DNA of 34,428 nucleotides, taken from IMG/VR virus record IMGVR_UViG_3300006484_000030, positions 1 to 34,428 of that record. One strand, written 5' to 3'. Below are positions 13,169-20,497 of this stretch, one piece after another. Every line of letters starts with the position of its first letter. Within the stretch, counting starts at the first letter, position 1. The DNA is from a virus. The notes under the pieces are model-generated. The model had not been told where the DNA came from and did not search any database. It saw only the letters and a list, made by a program, of their open reading frames with translations. The position numbers and the translations under genes were made by a program.

Positions 13169-14290
13169 TTAATCAAAATCATCAGCCGAAACTGATATTG
13201 ATCTGCGGTTATCGTTTGCCGGCACTAATGTTGGTTTACCTGCTTTTTTAATAATCAAATCATTAATAATATCCATATTCTTTTTACCCAATAACTTCTC
13301 AGCTTTGGGAACTGATATAAATGATTGTTCAAACAGTTCTTCATGTGTGTATAAATTTGTTAAGGTTGTAACTGCTAATGCCTCATTAGTCCATGTGCGG
13401 CTACTGCGACCTTCTACCAGTTTAAAACCTTTAAATTCTTCACCATTTTCTAGTTTGTCTTTTATATAATCTTCTACTGCTGACAGCCATGACTTAATTA
13501 AAGGTGCATTAGTCAATACTTGTGTCAACTGGGCATCGGTTAATCTGTTTACTGGCGTTGTATCGCAGTTATCAAACTCACTTAATAGTGTATCCGTTGT
13601 TAATTGCAGTAGTTCTGGGCATAGGGGTTTATGTCTGCACCATCGGCATTGTTCATCACCTGGTGTTCTTGGGGCATCATCAGATAAGGCTATTGTTGCT
13701 TGTTGTTTAACAAATTCCCCCCACCGGTACAACTCGTCAACAGTGGTAGAAAACTCATCTATATGGTCTAGGCGTGGTTGCACTATTACCATATTAACTT
13801 TTTTTATTTTATAGTTAAGGGGATAATCAGATAACGCTCCAAGTGCATAAAGTTTTAACTGGCTATTTTCATAAGCATTAACTTTTATACCTTTTCCATA
13901 CTTCAAATCTACAATAGTTAATAGATTTTCATCAGGGTTATAAATTATACAATCTGCTGTACCAAACCCTTCAGGCGCATAATCTGAAAAGTCTACTCGT
14001 TTTTCTATTTCGACCCTTCCCTTTATTAATGCAATAAAATCAAGATAGACTTGTATGTTGCTACACATTTCTTTAGTAATAAAGTTAGCTGACCCATCTA
14101 ACTTTTTACCTTCAAAGTCAAAAGGGTTTAATTCTTTGCTCAAACACCATTCAGCCAACTCATGTGCATCAGTTCCTTCTTGAGCAAATGTACTAGAAAT
14201 ATTGGTGTAAGGTTCTTGGGCTTTTATGCTACCAGTACACTTTAACCAAGTGTGTGATCCTGATGCACTTAATTTCGCATGTGCTGTCAT
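13169..14290 (-). CDS. DUF2800 RecB/Cas4-like nuclease
   Basis: 373 residues. PD-(D/E)XK core: EGTDAHELAEW (about 38-48), GTADCIIY (D113), TIVDLKYGKG (D128, K130) and NSQLKLYALG (Q-x3-Y). Four cysteines at C18, C215, C218 and C224 (WLKC; CRWCRHKPLC) have the spacing of the Fe-S cluster of Cas4/AddB-type nucleases. DUF2800 proteins sit with DUF2815 in phage replication/recombination modules and are thought to process DNA ends. The ATG is at 14288-14290; operator site 3 lies 35 bp upstream. Confidence 0.87.
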   Translation of the reverse strand: MTAHAKLSASGSHTWLKCTGSIKAQEPYTNISSTFAQEGTDAHELAEWCLSKELNPFDFEGKKLDGSANFITKEMCSNIQVYLDFIALIKGRVEIEKRVDFSDYAPEGFGTADCIIYNPDENLLTIVDLKYGKGIKVNAYENSQLKLYALGALSDYPLNYKIKKVNMVIVQPRLDHIDEFSTTVDELYRWGEFVKQQATIALSDDAPRTPGDEQCRWCRHKPLCPELLQLTTDTLLSEFDNCDTTPVNRLTDAQLTQVLTNAPLIKSWLSAVEDYIKDKLENGEEFKGFKLVEGRSSRTWTNEALAVTTLTNLYTHEELFEQSFISVPKAEKLLGKKNMDIINDLIIKKAGKPTLVPANDNRRSISVSADDFD

Positions 14291-14324
14291 TTTTATTTGC
14301 GCCTTCTATTAAAACAAAGTAGAG

Positions 14325-14343
14325 TGTCAAGTCTACATTGTCA
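14325..14343. promoter_or_regulatory. 19-bp inverted-repeat operator, site 3, in divergent region
   Basis: TGTCAAGTCTACATTGTCA lies between the leftward DUF2800 gene and the rightward Cro-like gene. It shares the inner GTCTACATTG with site 2 and the arms with site 1. It ends 17 bp before the regulator ATG, a natural place for autorepression and control of the divergent promoter. Confidence 0.65.
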
Positions 14344-14360
14344 TTGGGAAGAAAGCAACT

Positions 14361-14555
14361 ATGAATACAGAATTAATTATTAAGCACTTTGGTAATCAAA
14401 GGAAGATGGCATTGCGACTTGGTGTAAGCCGGCAATCTGTTGGGGAATGGGCAAAGTTAGGTACTATTCCAGCCAATAGAGCCATTCAGATCGAGAAGAT
14501 AACCAATGGAGAACTGAAGGCTATTGAGATGCCTATCATAGAGCATCGGGGCTAA
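14361..14555 (+). CDS. Cro/YdaS-like transcriptional regulator
   Basis: 64 residues. The helix-turn-helix covers about residues 11-45: NQRKMALRLGVSRQSVGEWAKLGTIPANRAIQIEKIT. The LGVSRQSVGEW recognition region and the PANRAIQIEKITNGEL end are characteristic of YdaS/Cro-type phage repressors. The gene starts next to operator site 3 and precedes the primase/helicase by 1 bp. It likely represses its own promoter and the divergent recombination genes, and perhaps sites 1 and 2. No larger CI-type repressor is visible in this window. Confidence 0.82.
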   Translation: MNTELIIKHFGNQRKMALRLGVSRQSVGEWAKLGTIPANRAIQIEKITNGELKAIEMPIIEHRG

Positions 14556-14556
14556 T

Positions 14557-17094
14557 ATGCAAACATATACTATATCCAGAGGTGAAAAGACAAGTGCTAA
14601 GTGTACACTTAGAACCGCTACTTGGGAGAAGTTGGTCAGTGTGTTTACTACTCACAAAGTTGGTAAAAGTAAAGATGAACATGGTTATTTTGTAGGCGGT
14701 ACTTTTGCAAACAATTACCGCAACGCTGAGAACATGCTCAGTAGAAGTTTGGTTACTATTGATGTTGATAGTTATGAGGGTACTGCTGAAGATGTTTTGT
14801 TGGAGCTTGAACACACGCTTCCTTATGCATTGGTGGCTTACTCCACTTACTCCAGCACTGTTGATGCTCCACGTTTTAGAATAGTTATACCTTTAGCTTC
14901 AGAAATACCTGCTCAGGATTATGAACCTTTTTGCAAGGCGTTGGCAGATGAGTTTAAAGAGTTTAAATTTGATGCTCATGGGTTCAAGCCTGAACTCGCT
15001 ATGTATATGCCATCTGCATCTGTTGAGGGTGTTTATGATGCTTTTACTTTTAGCAAAGAAGGTGAGTTATTAGATATTAATGATTTTGACATAGAGAAGT
15101 TTAGAGCAATTGAAGATGGTTATTCTTTTTCTGAAGGTGATTATGATTTAGAAGCATTGGTAGATGACCAACCTTTGTCAGATGTTACTGATGAGCAAGT
15201 GGCTGAGTGTTTAGAAATATATAAAGCTGAAGGGATAGTTGAGTATGAAGATTGGTTGAATGTTGGCAGGGCTTTGTATCATCAGTATGAAGGAAGTGAG
15301 GAGGGTTTTAGTATTTGGTGGCATTGGTCTGTACTTGATCTTGCTCGATTTGATGAAAGTAAAATGGATCGTAAATGGAAATCTTTTGCTAAAAAACGTG
15401 TAGGCAAAAAGCGATTGACTTTCGCTACTGTCATTATGAAGGCTAATGAACTAAAAGAAAAAGAGGTGTTGGGGTATTTTGAAGAAATAATGAACCCTGC
15501 TGAAGTTGTGGATGTTGAACACGCTGATGGCACTGTTGAAGTTGTTTCTGTTGGCAATGGTGTTGTTGTTGATGTTGATAGTTACGACAAGTTGCGTAAG
15601 AAGTTAAGCAAAACAGCGTTAACATTATTTCCTGAAAGCAAACGGCAATTACTTGCTCAAGAAATTTACGAATCTTGGGGGAAAGAAGTTGGTGTTAGCA
15701 AAGCAACTATTAAAAAGGAGTTGATGCCTAAAAAGAAAGAAACCGTTAATGAGTTAGTAGCTAGTGACTTTCCTGAGTGGGCTAAAGATTGGATTTATAT
15801 TGAAACACGTTGTAAGTTTCATAATATTATTAAGAATTATAGTTTAAACCGAGAGGCTTTTAACCAAAAGTTCAGTGGCACTATTGAATGTAAAGATGAA
15901 GAAACATCTGCATCGCAATTAATGAGTGTTAATTACCCTATGCCAACTGTTGTTGATGGCATGTACTTTCCGCTTGCAGGTGAGTTTTTTGAGTATCAGG
16001 GTAAGGCTATGCTGAATACCTATAGGGTCAGTGATGTTATGTCTTTGGCTAGTTTAGAGAATCAGGGTGAGGGTAATATTGATGCTGATGGTCAAAAAGT
16101 AGTTGATTTGTTTCTGGCACATGTTCGTATGACTTTTGCCAATGAGCGTGAACAGACTATTATGTTGGATTGGATGTCCCATATTGTGCAAAACCCTGGT
16201 GAGCGTTTACATTGGGCTTTATTATTGCAGGGCGCACAAGGTACAGGTAAATCTTATTTTAGTGTTGTGATGCAGGGTATTTTAGGGCGTAATGTACAAA
16301 AGGTTAAACCTGAAGCCATATTGGGTCGGTTTTCGGCATGGGCTACAGGGTCTGTTCTGAATATCATTGAGGAGATTTATGTATCCGGCAATGATAAATA
16401 TGCTTTGATGAACAAGATTAAAGATTATATTCGAAATGAGGAATTGCAAATTGAAGAAAAAGGTCAGGATCATAGGAATGTACCTAATTTTGCCAGTTAT
16501 TTATTTTTTACTAATCATCCTGATGCTTTGGCTATTACTGAAGATGAACGGGCTTTTTGCATTATTTATGGGGCTATTCAATCCACTGAGCAGTTGTATA
16601 AGGTTTTAGGGGGAACGGAAGCTGCTGATAATTATTTTGAAACTTTGTTTTTGGAAACTAGAAGAAGAATAGATGCTATTGCTTGTTATTTAATGAACAG
16701 GCAAATTAGCAGTGATTTTAAACCTAAAAGTCGTGCGCCATTGACAAGTGCAAGAACGGCTATGATTAATTATTCGGCAAATGTGGAGGTTGAGCATATG
16801 CACGATTTGATTGATAAGTTTAATTGTGAAATTATAAATGAAGATGTTATTGATTTAACCTATCTGGCATCTTGCATAAAAATGGATTTTGAAGCTGATG
16901 GCATTCAGTTACCACCAGCAAAAATGACTCAACATATTTTGTTAGGAATGGGTTTTCAGAAAGTTCCTAACCGAGTTAAGATTTCAAAAAATGATGGTAA
17001 GAAAGAAAAACACACTGTTTGGCTGAAAAATTTTGAAAATGGTGACCCACGCATTTCAGCAGTGCAAAATTTTTACAGAAAGTGTGATTTTTAG
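14557..17094 (+). CDS. Primase-helicase (AEP-like primase, PriCT linker, VapE/DUF5906-like ATPase)
   Basis: 845 residues. N-terminal primase-like domain: LVTIDVDSYEG (D69, D71) and a YSTYSSTVDAPRFRIVIPL strand (about 95-113). A PriCT-2-like segment follows (CLEIYKAEGIVEYEDWLNVGRALYHQYEGSEEGFSIW). The C-terminal half has an SF3/VapE-like ATPase: Walker A GAQGTGKS (about 559-566), SVLNIIEEIYV as Walker B region, and a sensor ASYLFFTNHPDAL with a following Arg. Such fused proteins prime and unwind at phage origins. A cluster of GGTCACC/GGTGACC sites begins inside its last codons and continues downstream, so the origin is probably there. Confidence 0.87.
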   Translation: MQTYTISRGEKTSAKCTLRTATWEKLVSVFTTHKVGKSKDEHGYFVGGTFANNYRNAENMLSRSLVTIDVDSYEGTAEDVLLELEHTLPYALVAYSTYSSTVDAPRFRIVIPLASEIPAQDYEPFCKALADEFKEFKFDAHGFKPELAMYMPSASVEGVYDAFTFSKEGELLDINDFDIEKFRAIEDGYSFSEGDYDLEALVDDQPLSDVTDEQVAECLEIYKAEGIVEYEDWLNVGRALYHQYEGSEEGFSIWWHWSVLDLARFDESKMDRKWKSFAKKRVGKKRLTFATVIMKANELKEKEVLGYFEEIMNPAEVVDVEHADGTVEVVSVGNGVVVDVDSYDKLRKKLSKTALTLFPESKRQLLAQEIYESWGKEVGVSKATIKKELMPKKKETVNELVASDFPEWAKDWIYIETRCKFHNIIKNYSLNREAFNQKFSGTIECKDEETSASQLMSVNYPMPTVVDGMYFPLAGEFFEYQGKAMLNTYRVSDVMSLASLENQGEGNIDADGQKVVDLFLAHVRMTFANEREQTIMLDWMSHIVQNPGERLHWALLLQGAQGTGKSYFSVVMQGILGRNVQKVKPEAILGRFSAWATGSVLNIIEEIYVSGNDKYALMNKIKDYIRNEELQIEEKGQDHRNVPNFASYLFFTNHPDALAITEDERAFCIIYGAIQSTEQLYKVLGGTEAADNYFETLFLETRRRIDAIACYLMNRQISSDFKPKSRAPLTSARTAMINYSANVEVEHMHDLIDKFNCEIINEDVIDLTYLASCIKMDFEADGIQLPPAKMTQHILLGMGFQKVPNRVKISKNDGKKEKHTVWLKNFENGDPRISAVQNFYRKCDF

Positions 17095-17510
17095 ATTTTT
17101 AGATTTTTAGATGAAATAGGGGTCACCACTTGGTCATTTGGGTCACCATAAATAGGTATGGTGACCCAATGGTGTCCCCTAGTAAGTTATTGATTTTTAT
17201 ATTATATATACTATATGGGTCACCAAGACAGGGTAATATAGGTAAAATCGGTATCATGAGAGAAATATATATTTTTTACTGTATAGGTTACATAAATGCT
17301 ATTAAGAAATAAAAAAAAATATATTCTCTTATAGAAAAGACTGCGATGGCAAAAATGGTGACCCACATGACCCAAATGGCATATTTGTTATAAAAATCAA
17401 TTAGTTATTAGGGGTCACCATAAATTTAGGGTGTTTTTATGGTGACCCACGAACAAGTATTTATTTTAAAATCAACAAGTTATCTTAAAAATGATAAAAA
17501 TTGGAAAATT
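17095..17510. repeat. Iterated GGTCACC/GGTGACC region, candidate replication origin
   Basis: Non-coding region downstream of the primase-helicase. The palindrome-type heptamer occurs at 17121, 17141, 17160, 17218, 17357, 17413 and 17441, with an eighth at 17041 inside the gene. Flanks are conserved (GGGTCACCAT). Two perfect inverted pairs form: 10-bp arms 17140-17149/17158-17167 and 13-bp arms 17412-17424/17436-17448. The spacers are very AT-rich (e.g. 17195-17215). Iterons plus AT-rich DNA next to a replication initiator gene fit an origin; a regulatory array is the alternative. Confidence 0.65.
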
Positions 17511-17609
17511 ATGAAAAGAAAAATGACTAAATGGTACTTAATGCCTATTGCTTTGGTGATAGGGTTTTTTATTGGTTTGTTTGGATTGATGTTATGGTTG
17601 ATACGTTAA
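17511..17609 (+). CDS. Small single-span membrane protein
   Basis: 32 residues: basic start MKRKMTKWY, then a hydrophobic span (LMPIALVIGFFIGLFGLMLWLI) and Arg. It starts right after the iteron region; TTGGAAAATT gives only a weak ribosome site. Membrane topology is clear but length is short, so reality as a gene is uncertain. No family known. Confidence 0.35.
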   Translation: MKRKMTKWYLMPIALVIGFFIGLFGLMLWLIR

Positions 17610-17677
17610 AGATTTTACCCTATGCCATTTGTGTTATTATTTTTATTATTGTGTTATGGAATGAGTGGGTTGAGTGA
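17594..17677 (+). CDS. Possible small membrane peptide
   Basis: 27 residues (MVDTLKILPYAICVIIFIIVLWNEWVE) in another frame, overlapping the end of the previous small gene. Its stop is directly before the ATG at 17678, as in a coupled unit. A hydrophobic core is flanked by charged ends. A weak ribosome site and small size keep confidence low. Confidence 0.3.
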   Translation: MVDTLKILPYAICVIIFIIVLWNEWVE

Positions 17678-17902
17678 ATGAAACATAATCATTATTTTAA
17701 GAAGGTTACCCATTTAGATGCGGTTGATGTGTATCGAGTGTTGGAGTTGTTTGAAATTACAAATCCTTGTTTGCAACATGCGATTAAGAAGTTGTTGTGT
17801 GCAGGAGCTAGGGGAAGTAAGGATGAACAGCAAGATGTGCAAGAAGCGATAGATGCGTTGGAACGTTATCAAGACATGAAAGCTGAAGAGGAAATGAAAT
17901 GA
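17678..17902 (+). CDS. Conserved phage hypothetical protein
   Basis: 74 residues. The sequence HYFKKVTHLDAVDVYRVLELFEIT...LQHAIKKLLCAGARGSKD...DVQEAIDALERYQDM resembles a small helical protein frequently found in phage early regions, recognised by VYRVLELF and HAIKKLL-AG-RG-KD. It is probably all-helical and soluble. It forms an ATGA overlap with the next gene. No function is established to my knowledge. Confidence 0.7.
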   Translation: MKHNHYFKKVTHLDAVDVYRVLELFEITNPCLQHAIKKLLCAGARGSKDEQQDVQEAIDALERYQDMKAEEEMK

Positions 17903-17982
17903 TTGAAGTAATGATATGGGTTGCTGTTGGTTATGTTGCTGTGCAATGGCTTTATTTCGAGATATTTAAGGATTTGTTATGA
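17899..17982 (+). CDS. Small membrane-associated peptide
   Basis: 27 residues (MIEVMIWVAVGYVAVQWLYFEI...) starting at the ATGA overlap with the preceding stop. Mostly hydrophobic, probably one membrane helix. Coupling supports translation; role unknown. Confidence 0.4.
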   Translation: MIEVMIWVAVGYVAVQWLYFEIFKDLL

Positions 17983-18016
17983 GAAATAAAAGATGAAAAT
18001 AAATTATCACAAAATA

Positions 18017-18077
18017 TGATATAATTAAAATGTGGCTAGGTAATGCAAACCGAAAACCCTTAAGCAAGGTTGCCACA
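18017..18077 (+). promoter_or_regulatory. Extended -10 promoter and structured leader of HNH gene
   Basis: TGATATAAT (18017-18025) is an extended -10 match. Six bases later the leader folds: TGTGGC (18031-18036) pairs with GCCACA (18072-18077), and directly stacked on it AACC (18048-18051) pairs with GGTT (18068-18071), leaving an 11-nt bulge and 16-nt loop. There is no U-tract, so it is a leader fold rather than a terminator. Confidence 0.45.
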
Positions 18078-18118
18078 TAACTTTTCGCTTAATAATTCTA
18101 TGCTAAAGGAATTTTCAA

Positions 18119-18625
18119 ATGACAGAACTAACACAAAAACGTTTAAAAGAATTATTATCTTATGACCCAGAAACTGGTATTTTTACAAATCTTACGCAAA
18201 GAAGTAAAAAAATAAAAATTGGTAATGTTGCTGGATGTACTGATGAATTAGGTTATAAAAAAATTGTACTGGATGGATTTATATACAGAGGACATCAATT
18301 AGCTTGGCTATATATGAATGGAAAATTACCTATTACAAGTTTAGATCATATTAATGAAATTAAAAATGATAATCGTATTTGTAATTTAAGAGAAATAACT
18401 AAAAGTGGAAATGCACAAAATATATTAGCACCACAAACAAATAACAAGTCTGGATTTAAAGGAGTATGTTTAAATAAAAATAGTGGTAAATATAGAAGCA
18501 CTATTAATATTAATGGGAAACAAATATCTTTAGGTGAGCATATAACGCCTGAAGAAGCTTCAGAAGCCTATTTGAAAGCTAAACGTGAATTACATACTTT
18601 TTGGGTAGAGGATAAAGTTGCATGA
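18119..18625 (+). CDS. Free-standing HNH-AP2 homing endonuclease
   Basis: 168 residues. The N-terminal half contains KRLKELLSYDPETGIFTNL and an HNH_3-type core: GHQLAWLYMNGKLP, then LDHINEIKNDNRICNLREIT (D-H...N...N-L-R). The C-terminal AP2 domain is SGFKGVCLNKNSGKYRSTININGKQISLGEH...EEASEAYLKAKRELH. A good AAAGGA ribosome site precedes it. The gene lies between small phage genes rather than inside one, and its leader is structured. Base composition is more AT-rich than its neighbours, consistent with separate mobility. Confidence 0.85.
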   Translation: MTELTQKRLKELLSYDPETGIFTNLTQRSKKIKIGNVAGCTDELGYKKIVLDGFIYRGHQLAWLYMNGKLPITSLDHINEIKNDNRICNLREITKSGNAQNILAPQTNNKSGFKGVCLNKNSGKYRSTININGKQISLGEHITPEEASEAYLKAKRELHTFWVEDKVA

Positions 18626-18795
18626 AATGGAGTATGTTAAAGTCCCCTCCTATTAATTTATTTAATGCGCCAATGCAAGTAAAGATATGTAAGCATAAAA
18701 ATAAGGCAATCTATGTTTCATGGAAAAAGAAAGAGTGCATAGATTGTCATAAGGAATTTCCATTGTATGATATAAAAATACAACATCAAAGGTAA
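18622..18795 (+). CDS. Small zinc-ribbon protein
   Basis: 57 residues, ATG within the ATGA overlap of the HNH stop. It starts MKWSMLKSPPINLFNAPMQ and has a four-ligand pattern ICKH...ECIDCHKEF (about residues 22-46), i.e. Cys-x-His and Cys-x2-Cys, a likely zinc site. The overlap suggests it was the original downstream gene before the endonuclease arrived. Probable nucleic-acid or protein-binding role; family function unknown. Confidence 0.6.
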   Translation: MKWSMLKSPPINLFNAPMQVKICKHKNKAIYVSWKKKECIDCHKEFPLYDIKIQHQR

Positions 18796-18801
18796 TGATT
18801 A

Positions 18802-18885
18802 ATGGCGTTAAAGACAAGTAACAAAAATAGGAAAAAGGTAATGAGGTTTAAGGCAAATGAGAGTTCATACAAAGCCAAAGATTAA
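18802..18885 (+). CDS. Possible small basic protein
   Basis: 27 residues (MALKTSNKNRKKVMRFKAN...), strongly basic, starting 6 bp after the previous stop and overlapping the next start by 29 bp. Basic composition suggests nucleic-acid binding, but the ribosome site (TAATGATT) is weak. Low confidence as a gene. Confidence 0.3.
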   Translation: MALKTSNKNRKKVMRFKANESSYKAKD

Positions 18886-18994
18886 GTTAGATGGTAGACG
18901 CTGGAAATGTTATTCTAAAGACAGGATAGCCTATGGTGATTCACCTAAAATGGCGTATGTCAATTGGCGTACACCAAGTTTTATTTATTTTTAA
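18857..18994 (+). CDS. Small conserved-type phage protein
   Basis: 45 residues: MRVHTKPKIKLDGRRWKCYSKDRIAYGDSPKMAYVNWRTPSFIYF in two parts, a basic strand pair with RRWKC and a GDSPKMAYVNW helix. The pattern of a short beta-hairpin plus helix with YG-SP--AY-NW resembles small phage early proteins of unknown role. The AAGG before ATG 18857 supports translation. Confidence 0.5.
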   Translation: MRVHTKPKIKLDGRRWKCYSKDRIAYGDSPKMAYVNWRTPSFIYF

Positions 18995-19006
18995 AGGAAA
19001 AATGTA

Positions 19007-19585
19007 ATGAGTACAAATGGACACAATAACAACCAAACTTTTGATTCAGGTGCAATACCTGTTAGAACTGTGTTTGGTACAGTACCAACATCACCTACAT
19101 ATACAACAACTAATGCTGATATAACACCTGTAGCTACACCAACTGATGTAATAGCATTGATTGGTAGTGCGACTAAAACTATATTGGTGACTAAGTTTGA
19201 GATAACACCAACAGCAAATGCTAACGGTTCGTTGGATTTTTATGTTTATAAGCGAACAACAGCAAACACTGGTGGTACATCAACTGCAACAGCTATTACG
19301 CCTAATGATTCTAGCAATCCAGCACCTACAGCAGTTGCAAAGTTATACAGTGCTAACCCTTCTGCATTGGGGACAGGTTCATTGGTTCGTGCTACTCGTA
19401 TTACTTTAGCCTCTAAATCACCCAATGGTATCGCTGTACAAACATGGGTGGAAGCTTTTGGTACAGGTAATCAACAGCCTATTGTATTGCGTGGTGTTAA
19501 TGAATCATTGTGTATTAATATGAACAGTCAAGCATTACCAACTGGTACAGAAATTTATTTTACATTGGAGTGGGTAGAATTGTAA
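19007..19585 (+). CDS. Putative structural (decoration/tail) beta-rich protein
   Basis: 192 residues, start supported by AAAGGAAAA. Composition is Thr/Ala/Gly/Asn-rich with alternating strands (KTILVTKFEITPTANANGSLDFYVYKR; LVRATRITL; PIVLRGVNESLCINM; TEIYFTLEWVEL), as in small phage virion or fibre-like domains. It lies in the early region away from the head/tail block, which is unusual for a structural gene. No family recognised with confidence. Confidence 0.55.
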   Translation: MSTNGHNNNQTFDSGAIPVRTVFGTVPTSPTYTTTNADITPVATPTDVIALIGSATKTILVTKFEITPTANANGSLDFYVYKRTTANTGGTSTATAITPNDSSNPAPTAVAKLYSANPSALGTGSLVRATRITLASKSPNGIAVQTWVEAFGTGNQQPIVLRGVNESLCINMNSQALPTGTEIYFTLEWVEL

Positions 19586-19587
19586 GT

Positions 19588-19621
19588 AGCTTGCTTGCTG
19601 AAGGAGCTTGCTTGCTGAAGG
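19588..19621 (+). repeat. Two tandem 17-bp repeats
   Basis: AGCTTGCTTGCTGAAGG occurs at 19588-19604 and again, identical, at 19605-19621, immediately after the stop of the preceding gene. It contains an inner TTGCTTGCT repeat. Likely replication slippage; possible small regulatory site. Confidence 0.8.
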
Positions 19622-19650
19622 CATGTGTATATATTTATGGGGATAATATT

Positions 19651-19836
19651 ATGGCGATGACACCACAACAAGCTGGTGGGGAAGCTAGGGCTAAGGCACT
19701 TAGTTCTGAGCGTAAAGAAACTATTGCTGGTGAAGGTGGAGATGCAAGGGCATCATCATTAACACCTGAAAGACGGCATGAAATAGAGGTAGAAGGTGGC
19801 AAAGCATCGCATGGTAGCCGATTTACAAAAAAGTAA
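19651..19836 (+). CDS. KGG-type repeat small protein
   Basis: 61 residues from ATG 19651, with GGGGA upstream; this start is chosen over upstream frames because the conserved part begins here. Three GG-centred repeats: AGGEARAKALSSERKETIAGEG, GGDARASSLTPERRHEIEVEGG and GGKASHGSRF. This resembles the stress-induced KGG/conidiation-type repeat, here as GG-x-AR-x-ERR. Its role in phages is unknown. It is followed by a strong terminator, closing the rightward early transcript. Confidence 0.6.
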   Translation: MAMTPQQAGGEARAKALSSERKETIAGEGGDARASSLTPERRHEIEVEGGKASHGSRFTKK

Positions 19837-19860
19837 TACGTTGGTATAGGTTTGAAAAGA

Positions 19861-19898
19861 ACGTGGCTTAGAAGTGAAATTCTTGGCTACGTTTTTTT
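19861..19898 (+). terminator. Intrinsic terminator after rightward early genes
   Basis: ACGTGGC (19861-19867) pairs with GCTACGT (19886-19892, one G-U), with an inner AGAA/TTCT pairing (19870-19873/19880-19883), then a T-tract to 19898. It ends transcription of the KGG-protein gene before the repeat region. Confidence 0.75.
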
Positions 19899-19899
19899 G

Positions 19900-19955
19900 T
19901 GTTGGGATGTAGGTGTTGGGTGTTGAATGTTGGGTGTTGGGTGTTGGGTGTTGTG
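19900..19955 (+). repeat. Heptamer array TGTTGGG
   Basis: Eight consecutive 7-mers: TGTTGGG, ATGTAGG, TGTTGGG, TGTTGAA, three TGTTGGG and TGTTGTG. It is a G-rich, strand-asymmetric short tandem repeat in a non-coding stretch. It could form G-rich secondary structure on the + strand. Confidence 0.8.
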
Positions 19956-20003
19956 GATATTTTTGGAGAATGTGGGGATGTTGGAAAAATAGGGGATTTT
20001 TAG

Positions 20004-20147
20004 CAGTTTTTATAAGTCATTGATTTTAAACAGTTTTTATAAGTCATTGATTTTAAACAGTTTTTATAAGTCATTGATTTTAAACAGTTTTTATAAGTCA
20101 TTGATTTTAAACAGTTTTTATAAGTCATTGATTTTAAACAGTTTTTA
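20004..20147 (+). repeat. Five perfect 27-bp direct repeats plus partial copy
   Basis: Units start at 20004, 20031, 20058, 20085 and 20112, each beginning CAGTTTTTATAAGTC and ending GATTTTAAA, all identical. A partial sixth (CAGTTTTTA) starts at 20139. Exact 27-bp spacing (about 2.5 helical turns) and high AT content are features of iterons or partition (centromere) sites. A ribbon-helix-helix protein gene lies close by at 20498-20656. Confidence 0.9.
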
Positions 20148-20448
20148 AAATAATCGATTCTAGGCGTAAAAATGTAAAAGTAATGGTATTACATAAGTAA
20201 AATATAAAAGAGCTTTAAAACGTGATTTTTAGCGGCTTATGGTAATTACTTGAAGTAACTATATAAAATCAATGTAATGATTATAGAGTGATAGTTGACA
20301 GTTGATAATGTGACATAATGACACGTTAAAGTTATAGTTTTAAACTATCAAATAACGTTATAGTGGAATGATTTTGTATTAAGCAATGGTAGGATAGGAA
20401 TAAAACAAAAAAAACGGCTTAAAATGGATATTTTGGGATATTTTGGGC
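20148..20448. other. Non-coding stretch between 27-bp repeats and terminator
   Basis: No credible gene. Notable elements are a perfect 15-bp palindrome ATAGTTT-T-AAACTAT (20334-20348) flanked by GTTATAG copies, and an 18-bp string (20295-20312) that also occurs exactly at 4978-4995. Both could be protein-binding sites. Otherwise AT-rich with nothing else recognisable. Confidence 0.5.
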
Positions 20449-20475
20449 AAAAAAAAGCCGCTTTAGCAGCGGCTT
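20449..20475 (-). terminator. Intrinsic terminator of the leftward clamp/RHH operon
   Basis: Minus strand: AAGCCGCT, 5-nt loop, AGCGGCTT (20455-20475), a perfect 8-bp GC-rich stem followed by eight T (complement of 20449-20456). It ends the leftward operon a short distance past the RHH stop. Confidence 0.85.
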
Positions 20476-20497
20476 ATAGGGTTATGGGGTTATAGGG
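20474..20497 (+). repeat. Octamer array TTATAGGG
   Basis: Three consecutive octamers, TTATAGGG, TTATGGGG, TTATAGGG (20474-20497), then TTATAAC. It fills the gap between the terminator stem and the RHH stop codon. Confidence 0.75.

Noticed and set aside
18031-18077. HEARO/OMEGA-type RNA with IscB
   Set aside because: The downstream gene is a 168-residue HNH-AP2 protein lacking RuvC parts, and the structure is much smaller than those RNAs.
19900-20147. CRISPR array
   Set aside because: The 27-bp units are directly adjacent with no unique spacers, and no cas genes are present. The DUF2800 Cas4-like nuclease is a standard phage replication-module protein.
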